Assembly: GCA_965204915.1 (NCBI GenBank)
Contig: OZ242023.1
Span: 2,976,001-3,040,000 of the forward strand
Reading direction: 5' to 3'
Length of the DNA stretch: 64,000 nt
DNA from: HK1 sp965204915
Lineage (GTDB): Bacteria > Pseudomonadota > Gammaproteobacteria > HK1
In this document: positions 15,957-24,735 of the stretch, one piece after another
How the letters are laid out: the number at the start of each line of letters is the position of its first letter
How positions within the stretch are numbered: position 1 is the first letter of the stretch
Translations under genes and position numbers: made by a program
The notes under the pieces: model-generated
Databases searched by the model: none
The model's input: only the letters and a program-made list of their open reading frames with translations
Told to the model about the DNA's origin: nothing

Positions 15957-16455
15957 AAAGTGTAGACCCCGGCAGCTCGAACGGCAGCGTCGTTGCGCGT
16001 ACCGGTCACTCCACCCTGTTCGAGCTCGGACCGGCACGGACAACATCCCCGAAGGGCGCGGGACGGAACGGCAAGACGGCGTCGCATGGCGGAGCTCCCG
16101 AACCTCGGTCCGGTTGACCCTCCAGGAGCCTGGGCCGTAAAAATATCGCGGTGGCACAACACGCCTGTACGTTGCCTGAAACAAGATTTTCCGCGTGATT
16201 TCTCATTTCAGTGCGCTCGCGCGCGTGAAAACCGGCTGAAAACGGGGGCGTTTTCTTCCGTGGGCCTTCTGCGGCACAGGCTCCTCTATCTCCGCCAGGC
16301 TCCTCTATCTCTGCACAGTGACAGTGGTCTTGATCGATTGGATTTGGTCGGTCGGCGCAGGCGGGACACTCCACCGGAGTTCGGTGCGACCATGCCCAGG
16401 CGCCGCCTGAACCGGTCATAATCTCTGTGCAGAGGTACCAGGGGAGGCGGGATCG
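15957..16455. other. Intergenic stretch without a recognised gene
   Basis: About 500 bp lie between the prpE fragment and urtC. The stretch includes a lower-GC part (16130-16260) with several A- and T-rich words, and a 19-bp tandem repeat at 16277-16314. Short open frames exist on the minus strand, but none resembles a protein I know. No urtA or urtB remnant was recognised here. Confidence 0.4.
16277..16314. repeat. Two tandem 19-bp units
   Basis: CAGGCTCCTCTATCTCCGC is followed directly by a second copy with one change (CCGC to CTGC). It is about 140 bp upstream of urtC. It could be slipped-strand duplication or a regulator site. Confidence 0.6.
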
Positions 16456-17658
16456 ATGCTGTTGCGGCATCTGCTCGGCCACGAGCGCGGCGGCCTGATC
16501 CTGCTCGGCACGCTGGCGGTGGCCGCGGTGGCCGTTCCGGCCGCCAACCTCCTGGTGCCGGAAGAGTCCGTCTTCCACGTCCCGACCTACACCGTCACCC
16601 TGCTCGGGAAGTACCTCTGCTACGCGATGCTGGCGGTCTCCCTCGATCTCGTCTGGGGGTACTGCGGCATCCTGAGCCTGGGCCACGGCGCCTTCTTCGC
16701 GCTCGGCGGCTACGCGATGGGCATGCACCTGACGCGCCGGATCGGCGACCGCGGGGTGTACGGCCATCCGGAGCTCCCCGACTTCATGGTGTTCCTGAAC
16801 TGGGACGCCCTGCCCTGGTACTGGCTCGGCTTCGACCGGTTCTGGTTCGCGATGCTCATGGTCGCGCTGGTCCCCGGCGCCCTCGCCTTCGTGTTCGGCT
16901 GCCTGACGTTCCGCTCCCGGGTGAGCGGTGTCTACCTCGCGATCATGACCCAGGCCCTGACCTATGCCCTGATGCTGGTCTTCTTCCGCAACGAGACGGG
17001 CTTCGGCGGCGACAACGGCCTCACCGGCTTCAAGGATCTCCTGGGCGCCAGCCTGCAGGCCGACGCCACGCGCGCCGGCCTCTTCGCCGCCTCCGCCGCC
17101 GCGCTGGCGCTGGCCTGCCTCGCCTGCCGCTTCGTGGTCAGGTCCAGGCTCGGCCGGGTGATGACCGCCATACGCGACGCCGAGGACCGCGCCCGGTTCC
17201 TCGGCTACCGGGTGGAGCGCTTCAAGCTGGCGGTCTTCACCGCATCCGCGGTACTGGCCGGCATCGCCGGAGCGCTCTACGTCCCGCAGGTCGGCATCGT
17301 CAACCCGAGCGAGTTCCACCCGCTGAGCTCCATCGAGGTGGTGGTGTGGGTGGCGGTGGGCGGGCGCGGGACGCTCTACGGCGCGGCCCTGGGTGCGGTG
17401 GTGGTGAGCTACGCCAAGACCACGCTTACCGCGGCGCTGCCGGAGCTGTGGCCGTTCGTCCTCGGCGCGCTGTTCATCCTGGTGACGCTGGCGCTGCCGC
17501 GGGGCATGGCGGGCCTGTGGAGGGGCCTTCGGACCGCGGGGGCGGGAGGGCGCGGTTCGGGGCGGGGGCCGAAGCCGGACGCCGCCGGCCCGGCGCCGGG
17601 CCCGGACGCTTCCGGCCCGACGCCGGCGCCCGCGCGGGAGGCGCGGCAGGATGGCTGA
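16456..17658 (+). CDS. urtC: Urea ABC transporter permease UrtC
   Basis: The protein has 400 residues with about nine or ten hydrophobic segments. It belongs to the LivM-type permease family: VWGYCGILSLGHGAFFALGGYAMGM near residue 80, a long FRNETGFGGDNGLTGF loop, and VGGRGTLYGAALGA near the end. The LSLGHGAFFALGGYAMGM form and the neighbouring urtD and urtE point to urea rather than branched amino acids. The C-terminal 40 residues are a Gly/Pro/Ala-rich tail beyond the family. The usual upstream partners, the binding protein UrtA and the permease UrtB, are missing from the window. The stop overlaps the urtD start by 8 bp. Confidence 0.85.
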   Translation: MLLRHLLGHERGGLILLGTLAVAAVAVPAANLLVPEESVFHVPTYTVTLLGKYLCYAMLAVSLDLVWGYCGILSLGHGAFFALGGYAMGMHLTRRIGDRGVYGHPELPDFMVFLNWDALPWYWLGFDRFWFAMLMVALVPGALAFVFGCLTFRSRVSGVYLAIMTQALTYALMLVFFRNETGFGGDNGLTGFKDLLGASLQADATRAGLFAASAAALALACLACRFVVRSRLGRVMTAIRDAEDRARFLGYRVERFKLAVFTASAVLAGIAGALYVPQVGIVNPSEFHPLSSIEVVVWVAVGGRGTLYGAALGAVVVSYAKTTLTAALPELWPFVLGALFILVTLALPRGMAGLWRGLRTAGAGGRGSGRGPKPDAAGPAPGPDASGPTPAPAREARQDG

Positions 17659-18499
17659 ATCCCCCGCCCGGGAACGGGAACGCCACGGAGAGCCCGCGCG
17701 CCGGGGCTGGCTCGATTTCCGGCTCGGAGATCGGGTACGCGAGGAGCCGATCGGCACCGCCTCCGGCCCCATCCTCCTCCTCGAGGACCTCACCGTGTGC
17801 TTCGACGGCTTCAAGGCCCTCGACGGCTTGTCGATGCACGTCGAGACCGGAGAGCTGCTCTGCATCATCGGCCCCAACGGCGCGGGCAAGACGACGATGA
17901 TGGACGTCGTCACCGGCAGGACGCGCCCGGACACCGGCAGCGCGCTCTACGCTCGGCGCTTCGATCTCACGCGGCTCTCGGAGCCCGAGATCGCCGCGGC
18001 CGGCATCGGCCGCAAGTTCCAGCAACCGACGGTGTTCGAGAACCACACCGTGTTCGAGAACCTGGAGCTCGCCATGCCCGCCGACAAGCGGGTCTGGCCC
18101 ACTCTGGCCGCGCGCCTGGACGGCGAGCAGCGCGATCGGATCGAGTCGGTGCTCCACACCGTGGATCTGGGCGACCATGCGGGCGATCGTGCCGGCGCCC
18201 TCTCCCATGGACGGAAGCAGTGGCTGGAGATCGGCATGCTCCTGGTGCAGGATCCCCTGGTGCTGCTGGTCGACGAACCCGTGGCGGGCATGACCCGCCG
18301 CGAGTCCGAGATGACCGCGGAGCTTCTGATCCGCCTGGCCGGCGACCACTCGATCGTCGTCGTGGAGCACGATATGGACTTCGTGCGCTCCATCGCGCGC
18401 CGCGTCGTCGTGCTGCATGAAGGCCGGATGCTGGCGCAAGGACCGTTCGAGACGGTGCAGGAGGACGCCCGGGTGAGAGAGGTCTACCTCGGCGTGTGA
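17651..18499 (+). CDS. urtD: Urea ABC transporter ATP-binding protein UrtD
   Basis: An ABC ATPase of 282 residues. The first 45 or so are a charged leader. Walker A is GPNGAGKTTM, Walker B is LVLLVDEPVAG, and the signature is ALSHGRKQWLEIGM. An LSHG signature followed by KQWLEIGM is typical of UrtD rather than LivG. It energises uptake of urea together with UrtE. The start is at the ATG inside the urtC stop region, and the stop overlaps the urtE start (TGATG). Confidence 0.88.
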   Translation: MAESPARERERHGEPARRGWLDFRLGDRVREEPIGTASGPILLLEDLTVCFDGFKALDGLSMHVETGELLCIIGPNGAGKTTMMDVVTGRTRPDTGSALYARRFDLTRLSEPEIAAAGIGRKFQQPTVFENHTVFENLELAMPADKRVWPTLAARLDGEQRDRIESVLHTVDLGDHAGDRAGALSHGRKQWLEIGMLLVQDPLVLLVDEPVAGMTRRESEMTAELLIRLAGDHSIVVVEHDMDFVRSIARRVVVLHEGRMLAQGPFETVQEDARVREVYLGV

Positions 18500-19194
18500 T
18501 GCTGGAAATCACCTCGCTCAACCAGTCCTACGGTGGGAGCCACACCCTCCGGGACGTACACCTGGAAGTGCCGGAAGGCACCTGCGCCGGCCTGGTGGGA
18601 CGCAACGGCGCCGGCAAGACCACCCTGCTGAAATGCCTGATGGGGCTGCTGCCGCCGGACTCGGGCTCGATCGTCCGGGGCGGGGTCGACCTGCTGCGCG
18701 AGCCGGCGGAGCGGCGGGCCGCGCTCGGTATCGGCTACGTGCCCCAGGGGCGGATGATCTTCCCGTTGCTCACGGTGGAGGAGAACCTGCGGGTCGGCCT
18801 CGGCGTCCTGCCGAGGAGGAGGCGCTCGATCCCCGATCTCGTCTTCACGCTCTTCCCGGTTCTGAAGGAGATGGGCCACCGCCGCGGCGGCGACCTTTCC
18901 GGCGGCCAGCAGCAACAGCTCGCGATCGCGCGGGCGCTGGCCACGGCTCCGACCCTCCTGATCCTCGACGAGCCCACCGAAGGGGTGCAGCCGAACCTGG
19001 TGCACGAGATCGGCGACGTCATCCTGCGGCTCAACCGGGAGCTCGGCATGACGGTGCTGCTGGTGGAGCAGAAGCTGCCCTTCGTGCGCCGGGTCGCCAG
19101 CCGTGTCTCGATCATGACCAAGGGCGCGGTCGTCGCCGACGGCGGACCCGACGTGCTCACCGGCGATCTGGTGGAGGCGCATCTGGCGGTGTGA
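18499..19194 (+). CDS. urtE: Urea ABC transporter ATP-binding protein UrtE
   Basis: An ABC ATPase of 231 residues: Walker A GRNGAGKTTLLKC, signature LSGGQQQQLAIARAL, Walker B LLILDEPTEGVQPN and the H-loop region are present. The GIQP/GVQPN ending of Walker B and the run of Gln in the signature are UrtE features. It overlaps urtD by one base, and a perfect hairpin follows 60 bp after the stop. A GTG three bases upstream is an alternative start. Confidence 0.88.
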   Translation: MLEITSLNQSYGGSHTLRDVHLEVPEGTCAGLVGRNGAGKTTLLKCLMGLLPPDSGSIVRGGVDLLREPAERRAALGIGYVPQGRMIFPLLTVEENLRVGLGVLPRRRRSIPDLVFTLFPVLKEMGHRRGGDLSGGQQQQLAIARALATAPTLLILDEPTEGVQPNLVHEIGDVILRLNRELGMTVLLVEQKLPFVRRVASRVSIMTKGAVVADGGPDVLTGDLVEAHLAV

Positions 19195-19253
19195 GGGCAG
19201 CCGTGCCGCGATTCCTTGCGAGCTCGCGGAAGGCCGTTCGCAGGACCGGTTGC

Positions 19254-19278
19254 ACCGCCCCGGGAATCCCGGGGCGGT
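19254..19278 (+). terminator. Strong hairpin after urtE
   Basis: A perfect 11-bp GC-rich stem (ACCGCCCCGGG with its complement) closes a 3-base AAT loop and is followed by TTCGCTT. Its place 60 bp after urtE and about 175 bp before petA fits the end of the urt transcript, although the T tract is weak. Confidence 0.65.
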
Positions 19279-19454
19279 TCGCTTGACCTTGGTTGGCGCC
19301 TGTAGGATTCTTTCCCCTCTTCGCCGACGGGCTTTCTCCAGCCGGATTGTCCACCGCGCGGCGCCCTGCCTCACGGCATGGCGCGGGGGGCGGTATTCGC
19401 AACGGGCCATGCTCTTGCGGAGAGCGGCCCCGGCCAGCAGGAGCAGCAGGACGC

Positions 19455-20042
19455 ATGAGCAATGGGCCAGACACCGCAAGGCGCCGCTTCCTCACCGGGG
19501 CGGCGACCGTGGTCGGGGGAGCCGGAACGGTTGGCGCGGCATGGCCGTTCGCCTCCGCATGGCAGCCGAGTGAACGCGCCAAGGCGATCGGGGCGCCGGT
19601 CGAGGTCGACGTCGGCAAGCTCGAACCGGGCGCCCGGTTGACGGTGAAGTGGCGCGGCAAGCCGGTGTGGATCGTCCGGCGCACCACGGAGGCGCTCGAC
19701 TCCTTGCCCGCGCTGGACGGGACGGTGCGCGATCCGGCATCCGACGAGCCGCAGCAGCCCGCCTACGCCCGCAATCCCCACCGCTCGATCAAGCCCGAAA
19801 TCCTCGTGCTGGTCGGGCTGTGCACGCATCTCGGCTGTGCGCCGTCCTACGTCAGGGAGGGTGAAGGCAACCTCGGCGCGGACTGGAAGGGTGGATTCTT
19901 CTGTCCCTGCCATGGCTCCCGGTTCGACTACGCGGGCAGGGTCTACCAGGGGGTGCCGGCCCCGCTGAACCTCGAGGTGCCGCCCCACATGTACCTGAGC
20001 GACAGCCGGATCGTCATCGGCGAGGACGAAGGGACGGCGTGA
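19455..20042 (+). CDS. petA: Rieske iron-sulfur subunit of cytochrome bc1 complex
   Basis: The protein has 195 residues with an N-terminal Tat-type signal anchor (RRRFLTGAATVVGGAG). The Rieske cluster ligands lie in CTHLGC and CPCHGS, and both conserved disulfide cysteines are present. It ends with PPHMYLSDSRIVIGED. It moves electrons from quinol at the periplasmic side to cytochrome c1. The ATG is preceded by a GCAGGA site, and the stop overlaps the petB start. The three pet genes form one compact operon. Confidence 0.96.
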   Translation: MSNGPDTARRRFLTGAATVVGGAGTVGAAWPFASAWQPSERAKAIGAPVEVDVGKLEPGARLTVKWRGKPVWIVRRTTEALDSLPALDGTVRDPASDEPQQPAYARNPHRSIKPEILVLVGLCTHLGCAPSYVREGEGNLGADWKGGFFCPCHGSRFDYAGRVYQGVPAPLNLEVPPHMYLSDSRIVIGEDEGTA

Positions 20043-21436
20043 TGAGCTCCCTGCTGGCCTGCCTCCTCGAGTGGACGGACGCCCGGTTCCCGGCCTCCAG
20101 GCTCTGGAACGAGCACCTCGCGCGCTACTACGCGCCGAAGAACTTCAACTTCTGGTACTTCTTCGGCTCGCTGGCCATGCTGGTGCTCGCCATCCAGATC
20201 GTCACCGGCATCTGGCTCGCGATGTTCTACAAGCCGGATGCGAGCCTGGCCTTCGAGTCCGTCGAGTACATCATGCGCGACGTCGAATGGGGATGGCTCA
20301 TTCGATACATGCATTCGACGGGCGCCTCCGCATTCTTCATCGTCGTCTACCTGCACATGTTCCGGGCCCTGCTCTACGGCTCGTACAAGGCGCCGAGGGA
20401 GCTCATCTGGATCTTCGGCATGCTCATCTACCTCTGCCTCATGGCGGAGGCGTTCTTCGGATACCTGCTGCCGTGGGGACAGATGTCGTACTGGGGAGCG
20501 CAGGTGATCATCTCGCTGTTCGGAGCATTGCCTTTCGGCATCGGCGAGGCGCTGGCGCTGTGGATCCGGGGCGACTACGTCGTATCGGATGCGACGCTGA
20601 GCCGGTTCTACTCGTTGCACGTCGTCGGCATCCCGCTCGTGCTCCTCGGCCTGATCGTCGCCCACATCATCGCGCTGCACGAGGTCGGCTCGAACAATCC
20701 CGACGGGGTGGAGATCAAGAAGGACAAGGACGCGAACGGCGTTCCGATGGACGGGATCCCGTTCCATCCCTACTACACGGTCAAGGATCTGTGGGGGGTG
20801 GGGGTTTTCCTGGTGCTCTTCGCCATCGTGGTCTTCTACGCGCCGGAGTTCGGCGGGTGGTTCCTCGAAAGCGCGAACTTCGTGCCGGCGGACCCGTTGC
20901 AGACCCCCGAGCACATCCTCCCGGTGTGGTACTTCACGCCGTACTACGCGATCCTGCGGGCCATCCCGGACAAGCTCACGGGGGTCGTCGCGATGTTCGC
21001 GGCGACGCTGATCTTCTTCGTCATCCCGTGGCTCGACCGCCATCCGGTGAAGTCGGCTCGATACCGTTCGAAGCTGTTCAACCTGCTGCTGATCCTGTTC
21101 GCGGTGACCTTCATCGTCCTCGGCTGGCTCGGCACCGAGCCGCCCACGCCCGGAAAGTCCGAACTCGGCCTGCGGCTGGGCGAGCTGTACTTCTCGTTCT
21201 TCCTCATGCTCTGGGTCTACTCCAGGGAGCGTACCGCCCGGTTCCGCTACGGGCTGTTCGCCGGGGTCGTCGTGCTGCTGCTGATCTTCGACTCCATCCG
21301 TTACGACGAGGCAAAGAAAACCCTGATGATGTGGAGTGCGCTGCTGCCCCTCGGGTACTACGTGGTGTTCCTCCTGCTACCCGTGCATACGCGCCTCGAC
21401 GAATCGCGCACGGTGCCGGAGAGGGTGACGTCGTGA
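20042..21436 (+). CDS. petB: Cytochrome b subunit of bc1 complex
   Basis: A membrane protein of 464 residues with about eight or nine transmembrane helices, representing a full-length cytochrome b rather than the split b6/subunit IV form. Haem-ligand histidines are in RYMHSTGASAFFIVVYLHM and in FYSLHVVGIPLVLLGLIVAHI. The quinol-site PEWY-type motif appears here as LPVWYFTPYYAI, with W replacing the Glu of PEW(Y). It oxidises and reduces quinones at two sites. The ATG was chosen over the GTG one codon upstream. Confidence 0.96.
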   Translation: MSSLLACLLEWTDARFPASRLWNEHLARYYAPKNFNFWYFFGSLAMLVLAIQIVTGIWLAMFYKPDASLAFESVEYIMRDVEWGWLIRYMHSTGASAFFIVVYLHMFRALLYGSYKAPRELIWIFGMLIYLCLMAEAFFGYLLPWGQMSYWGAQVIISLFGALPFGIGEALALWIRGDYVVSDATLSRFYSLHVVGIPLVLLGLIVAHIIALHEVGSNNPDGVEIKKDKDANGVPMDGIPFHPYYTVKDLWGVGVFLVLFAIVVFYAPEFGGWFLESANFVPADPLQTPEHILPVWYFTPYYAILRAIPDKLTGVVAMFAATLIFFVIPWLDRHPVKSARYRSKLFNLLLILFAVTFIVLGWLGTEPPTPGKSELGLRLGELYFSFFLMLWVYSRERTARFRYGLFAGVVVLLLIFDSIRYDEAKKTLMMWSALLPLGYYVVFLLLPVHTRLDESRTVPERVTS

Positions 21437-22254
21437 AGCGGATCGTGATCGCCCTCCTGCTCTCGGCCTGGGCGGCGGCGGGATGGAGCGCCGGCGGCAG
21501 CCTCGGTCTCCTGACCGCGAGAACCGACCTTGAAGACGTCGCTTCGCTGCAGCGCGGCGCCGGGCTCTACGTGAACTACTGCCTCGGCTGCCACGCGCTC
21601 TCCTTCATGCGCTACGACCGCATGGGACGCGACCTCGGCCTGACCGACGAGCAGGTGGGCGGGAACCTGTTGTACGCGGCGGACAAGGTCACCGCCCCCA
21701 TGACGATCGCGATGCGTCCGGAGGCGGCCCGGAGGTGGTTCGGTGTCGCGCCGCCGGACCTGTCCGTCATCTCGCGCGCACGCGGCCCCGACTGGCTCTA
21801 CTCGTACCTCGTGACGTTCTACTCGGACTCGAACCCCTCGCGGCCCTTCGGCGTCAACAACGTGGTGTTCGCGGACGTCGGCATGCCACACGTCCTGGCC
21901 CCATTGCATGGCCGGCAGGAGTACGTCCGGGGAGAAGCGCCGGCGGACGCGAAGGAGATGCATGCGCTCGGCCTCGCCGTGGACGGTGACGACGTCCTCG
22001 TCCGCAAGAGCGCGACGATGCCCGACGGGAGCCACGTGGCGGTGGTGGACCGGTTGACGGTGACCGAGCCCGGCGAGATGGCCCCCCGTGAGTATCGCCG
22101 GGCGATGCGGGATCTCGTGAACTTCCTGGTCTACGCCGGCGAGCCTTCCCGGATCGAGCGCCAAGCTCTCGGATTCTGGGTGGTTCTGTTCCTGATCGTG
22201 CTTGCGCTGCTCCTGAGAGCCCTTTACAAGGAGTACTGGAAGGATGTCCATTGA
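21433..22254 (+). CDS. petC: Cytochrome c1
   Basis: The protein has 273 residues, a signal peptide at the start, one CLGCH haem motif near residue 52 and a C-terminal membrane anchor (FWVVLFLIVLALLLRALY). The axial Met is probably in a NVVFADVGMPHVL segment. It takes electrons from the Rieske protein and passes them to a soluble cytochrome c. The start is a GTG overlapping the petB stop by 4 bases (GTGA). Confidence 0.95.
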   Translation: MKRIVIALLLSAWAAAGWSAGGSLGLLTARTDLEDVASLQRGAGLYVNYCLGCHALSFMRYDRMGRDLGLTDEQVGGNLLYAADKVTAPMTIAMRPEAARRWFGVAPPDLSVISRARGPDWLYSYLVTFYSDSNPSRPFGVNNVVFADVGMPHVLAPLHGRQEYVRGEAPADAKEMHALGLAVDGDDVLVRKSATMPDGSHVAVVDRLTVTEPGEMAPREYRRAMRDLVNFLVYAGEPSRIERQALGFWVVLFLIVLALLLRALYKEYWKDVH

Positions 22255-22319
22255 CGGCGTGGACCGGTGCACGGCTCCGGTCCGGGCGCACCGGTAGCGG
22301 GACGTCAAGCTGATGATCC

Positions 22320-22970
22320 ATGAACGATCTTGATTCCGCTCTGCTCGCAAATCGCCGCTCCGTCATGTCGCTGTACTCCGACCCGACGGATCCCGCGAGC
22401 CATGCGGTGCGCTTCGTGCTCGCCGAGAAGGCGATCAACGTCGACATCCACCATGTGACGATGGACGACAAGCCGGAGGATCTGAACCACCTGAATCCGT
22501 ACAACGACATACTGACCCTCGTCGATCGCGATCTCGTCCTGTACGAGCCGCAGATCATCATGGAGTATCTCGACGAACGTTTTCCGCACCCGCCCCTGAT
22601 GCCCGTCGATCCGGTGGCGCGCGCCAACAACAGGCTGTACCGGTACCGTCTCCAGCGCGACTTCTATACGCTGCTCCACGATCTGGAGCACGGCGGGAAG
22701 GCGGTCTCGAACGCCGCGAAGAAGAGCTTGCGCGATCATCTGTCGACCCTCGCGCCGATCTTCGCGCAGAAGACGTACTTCATGTCCGACGACTACTCGC
22801 TCGTCGACTGCTTTCTCGCTCCGATCCTGTGGCGCCTGCCCGCCTATGGCGTGCGCCTCCCGGCGCACGCGAAGGCTCTGCAGACGTTCGCCGAAAGAAT
22901 CTTCGAGCGTGAGGCATTCACGCAGAGCCTGACCGAGGCGGAGTACGAGCTTCGCAGCGACCGGGTGTGA
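22320..22970 (+). CDS. sspA: Stringent starvation protein A
   Basis: A 216-residue glutathione S-transferase-fold protein beginning with the family pattern RRSVMSLYSDPTDPASHAVR. It continues with EKAINVDIHHV, the conserved YEPQIIMEYLDERFPHPPLMP and a helical C-terminal half. SspA binds RNA polymerase during stress and changes promoter use; it does not work as a transferase. Its place after petABC and before sspB is a standard gammaproteobacterial arrangement. Confidence 0.95.
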   Translation: MNDLDSALLANRRSVMSLYSDPTDPASHAVRFVLAEKAINVDIHHVTMDDKPEDLNHLNPYNDILTLVDRDLVLYEPQIIMEYLDERFPHPPLMPVDPVARANNRLYRYRLQRDFYTLLHDLEHGGKAVSNAAKKSLRDHLSTLAPIFAQKTYFMSDDYSLVDCFLAPILWRLPAYGVRLPAHAKALQTFAERIFEREAFTQSLTEAEYELRSDRV

Positions 22971-23187
22971 TACGACTTCGATCCGTGCCGGCGCGGGACA
23001 CATGCGGCAAGGCGGGCGCGACCCCGCTCCCTTTCCCGGCGGGGGGTCCGCGGCCGGCGCAGGCGCCGCCGTCGCGCCGGCGGGAAGCGGACTCGTCATC
23101 GGCCCGGATTCCGACGACGTCCCGGATTGGAACGATACGTCGCTCCGGCGGCGGGCAGACCGTGCCGTGAGCACCGGCGTATCCGAG

Positions 23188-23556
23188 ATGACGTCGAGTC
23201 GCCCGTATCTGCTGCGGGCGGTCTACGAGTGGATCGCCGACAACCACCTGACCCCGCAGATCGTCGTCGATGCGCAACAGGAGCACGTCGAGGTGCCGTG
23301 CGCCTATGTTCGTGAAGGAAGAATCGTGCTCAACATCTCCCCCACCGCGGTCCGCGGACTCCGTCTCGGCAATGAACGGGTGGAGTTCAGTGCCCGCTTC
23401 GGCGGGACTCCCTTCGACGTGGTGGTCCCGATCCGTGCAGTGCTCGCGATCATGGCTCGCGAGAATGGTACGGGGATGTCGTTTCCCGATTCGGGCGACG
23501 GTGATCGGCCACCTCCGGTACCGAGGAGCCGGCCCAGCCTCAGAGTAGTGAAGTAA
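23188..23556 (+). CDS. sspB: ClpXP protease specificity-enhancing factor SspB
   Basis: The protein has 122 residues. SRPYLLRAVYEWIADNHLTPQIVV and GRIVLNISPTAVRGLRLGNE are characteristic of SspB, which tethers ssrA-tagged proteins to ClpX. The last 30 residues form a flexible Pro/Arg-rich linker ending in SLRVVK, matching the short ClpX-binding tail of the family. The Met at 23188 is used because the long open frame before it (from 23002) has no similarity to the family. Confidence 0.93.
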   Translation: MTSSRPYLLRAVYEWIADNHLTPQIVVDAQQEHVEVPCAYVREGRIVLNISPTAVRGLRLGNERVEFSARFGGTPFDVVVPIRAVLAIMARENGTGMSFPDSGDGDRPPPVPRSRPSLRVVK

Positions 23557-23641
23557 CCCGTCGGCGGAGGCGGTAGATGGAGGCGATGCCCGCCGGCCCA
23601 CCGCATCCGGCATCCCCGATCACTCCCCGATCACTCCCCGA

Positions 23642-24241
23642 TCACTCGATGTACTCCATGACCTTCACGACGCGCCGGACGCCGGTCACGCGCCGTGCGA
23701 CCTCCGTTGCCCGATCGGCCTCCTCTTGCCTGAGCAGCCCCATGAGGTAGACGACCCCCGCCTCGGTGACCACCTTGACCTGCCCCGCGTTGATCTCCCT
23801 GTCCCCGAACAGTGCGGCCTTGACCTTGCCGGTCACCACGGCATCGCCCGCCCGCGCCAGGAGGGTGCTGGGCGCCTTGAGCGCGATCTCGTTCTGCACG
23901 CCTCGGACTCTGGCGATGTTGCGCGCGATCTCGATGATGCGGGTGCGCAACGATGCACCGGGCGCTTCACCGGTCAGCAGCACGAGGCCGTTGAAGCTCG
24001 TCGCGTTGACGTGCGTCTGGCTCGACAGGCCCTCGTCCTCGCTGATCGCCGCGAGCACCTTGAGCTCGATGAGCTCGTCGTCGATCACGGTGCCGGTGGT
24101 ACGTCGTTCCTGGGTGGCTACCGCGCTCACCGCACCGATCGCGCCGGTTGCCGATCCGGGCAGGAGCGTAGCGGCGCAACCCTGGAGCACCGGAACGCCG
24201 AGCAGGCAGAGCGCGATGCCCAATGTCTTGCGGACTTTCAT
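23642..24241 (-). CDS. dolP: BON-domain outer membrane lipoprotein DolP
   Basis: A 199-residue lipoprotein: the signal peptide MKVRKTLGIALCLLGVPVLQGC ends in the lipobox LQGC. Two BON domains follow, of the DELIELKVLAAI and FNGLVLLTGEA type. DolP (YraP) supports outer-membrane integrity and phospholipid homeostasis and is placed at the division site. The Met at 24241 gives the proper signal peptide; an upstream frame to 24409 does not. In enterics a diaA gene lies between yraN and dolP; it is absent here. Confidence 0.9.
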   Translation of the reverse strand: MKVRKTLGIALCLLGVPVLQGCAATLLPGSATGAIGAVSAVATQERRTTGTVIDDELIELKVLAAISEDEGLSSQTHVNATSFNGLVLLTGEAPGASLRTRIIEIARNIARVRGVQNEIALKAPSTLLARAGDAVVTGKVKAALFGDREINAGQVKVVTEAGVVYLMGLLRQEEADRATEVARRVTGVRRVVKVMEYIE

Positions 24242-24327
24242 GTTGTCGGTCCTCCGAACGATCCGGCCCTCTTCGACCCCGCCTGCGACGGCCCGCCGCA
24301 CGTACCGGCCACGATACGCCCGAGCGG

Positions 24328-24735
24328 CTACGCATCGAAGGCGCTGCGAACCCACTCGATCGTCGCGCTCCGGGCCGGCCCGTCGATGGCCACCACGTCG
24401 AACCTGCACGGACGGTCGTCGCCGATTCGATGCACCATGAGAAAGTGCTCGGCCGCCGCGACGAGACGTGCCCGCTTGCGCGCATCGACGCTGTCCAGCC
24501 CGCCCCCGAACGCGCGGCTCGTGCGCCGGCGCACCTCGACGAACACGAGGGTGTCCGCGTCACGCATCACGAGGTCGATCTCTCCGCGCCGGCACCGGTA
24601 GTTGCGGCTGACGAGCATGAGACCGCGCCGGGCGAGAAAGCACTCCGCGCGCGCCTCGGCGTCGCGCCCGGCCGCCCCCGGCCTACCGGACCGCCGATGA
24701 TTCCGATGGTTCAACGACGGTGCCGTCCGGTTCAT
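24328..24735 (-). CDS. yraN: YraN-family putative endonuclease (UPF0102)
   Basis: The protein has 135 residues with the PD-(D/E)xK-like core: RNYRCRRGEIDLVMRD, then TLVFVEVRRRTS. The nuclease-type acidic and Lys/Arg positions are present. The biological role is not established, although some homologues bind junction-like DNA. Its start overlaps the 3' end of lpoA by 53 bp, which suggests translational coupling. The first 20 residues are Arg/Gly-rich; a shorter start is possible. Confidence 0.9.
   Translation of the reverse strand: MNRTAPSLNHRNHRRSGRPGAAGRDAEARAECFLARRGLMLVSRNYRCRRGEIDLVMRDADTLVFVEVRRRTSRAFGGGLDSVDARKRARLVAAAEHFLMVHRIGDDRPCRFDVVAIDGPARSATIEWVRSAFDA

Noticed and set aside
15595..16200. 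Minus-strand frames upstream of the DUF262 gene as a further defence gene
   Set aside because: The translations show no family I recognise, and part of them is the displaced prpE fragment.
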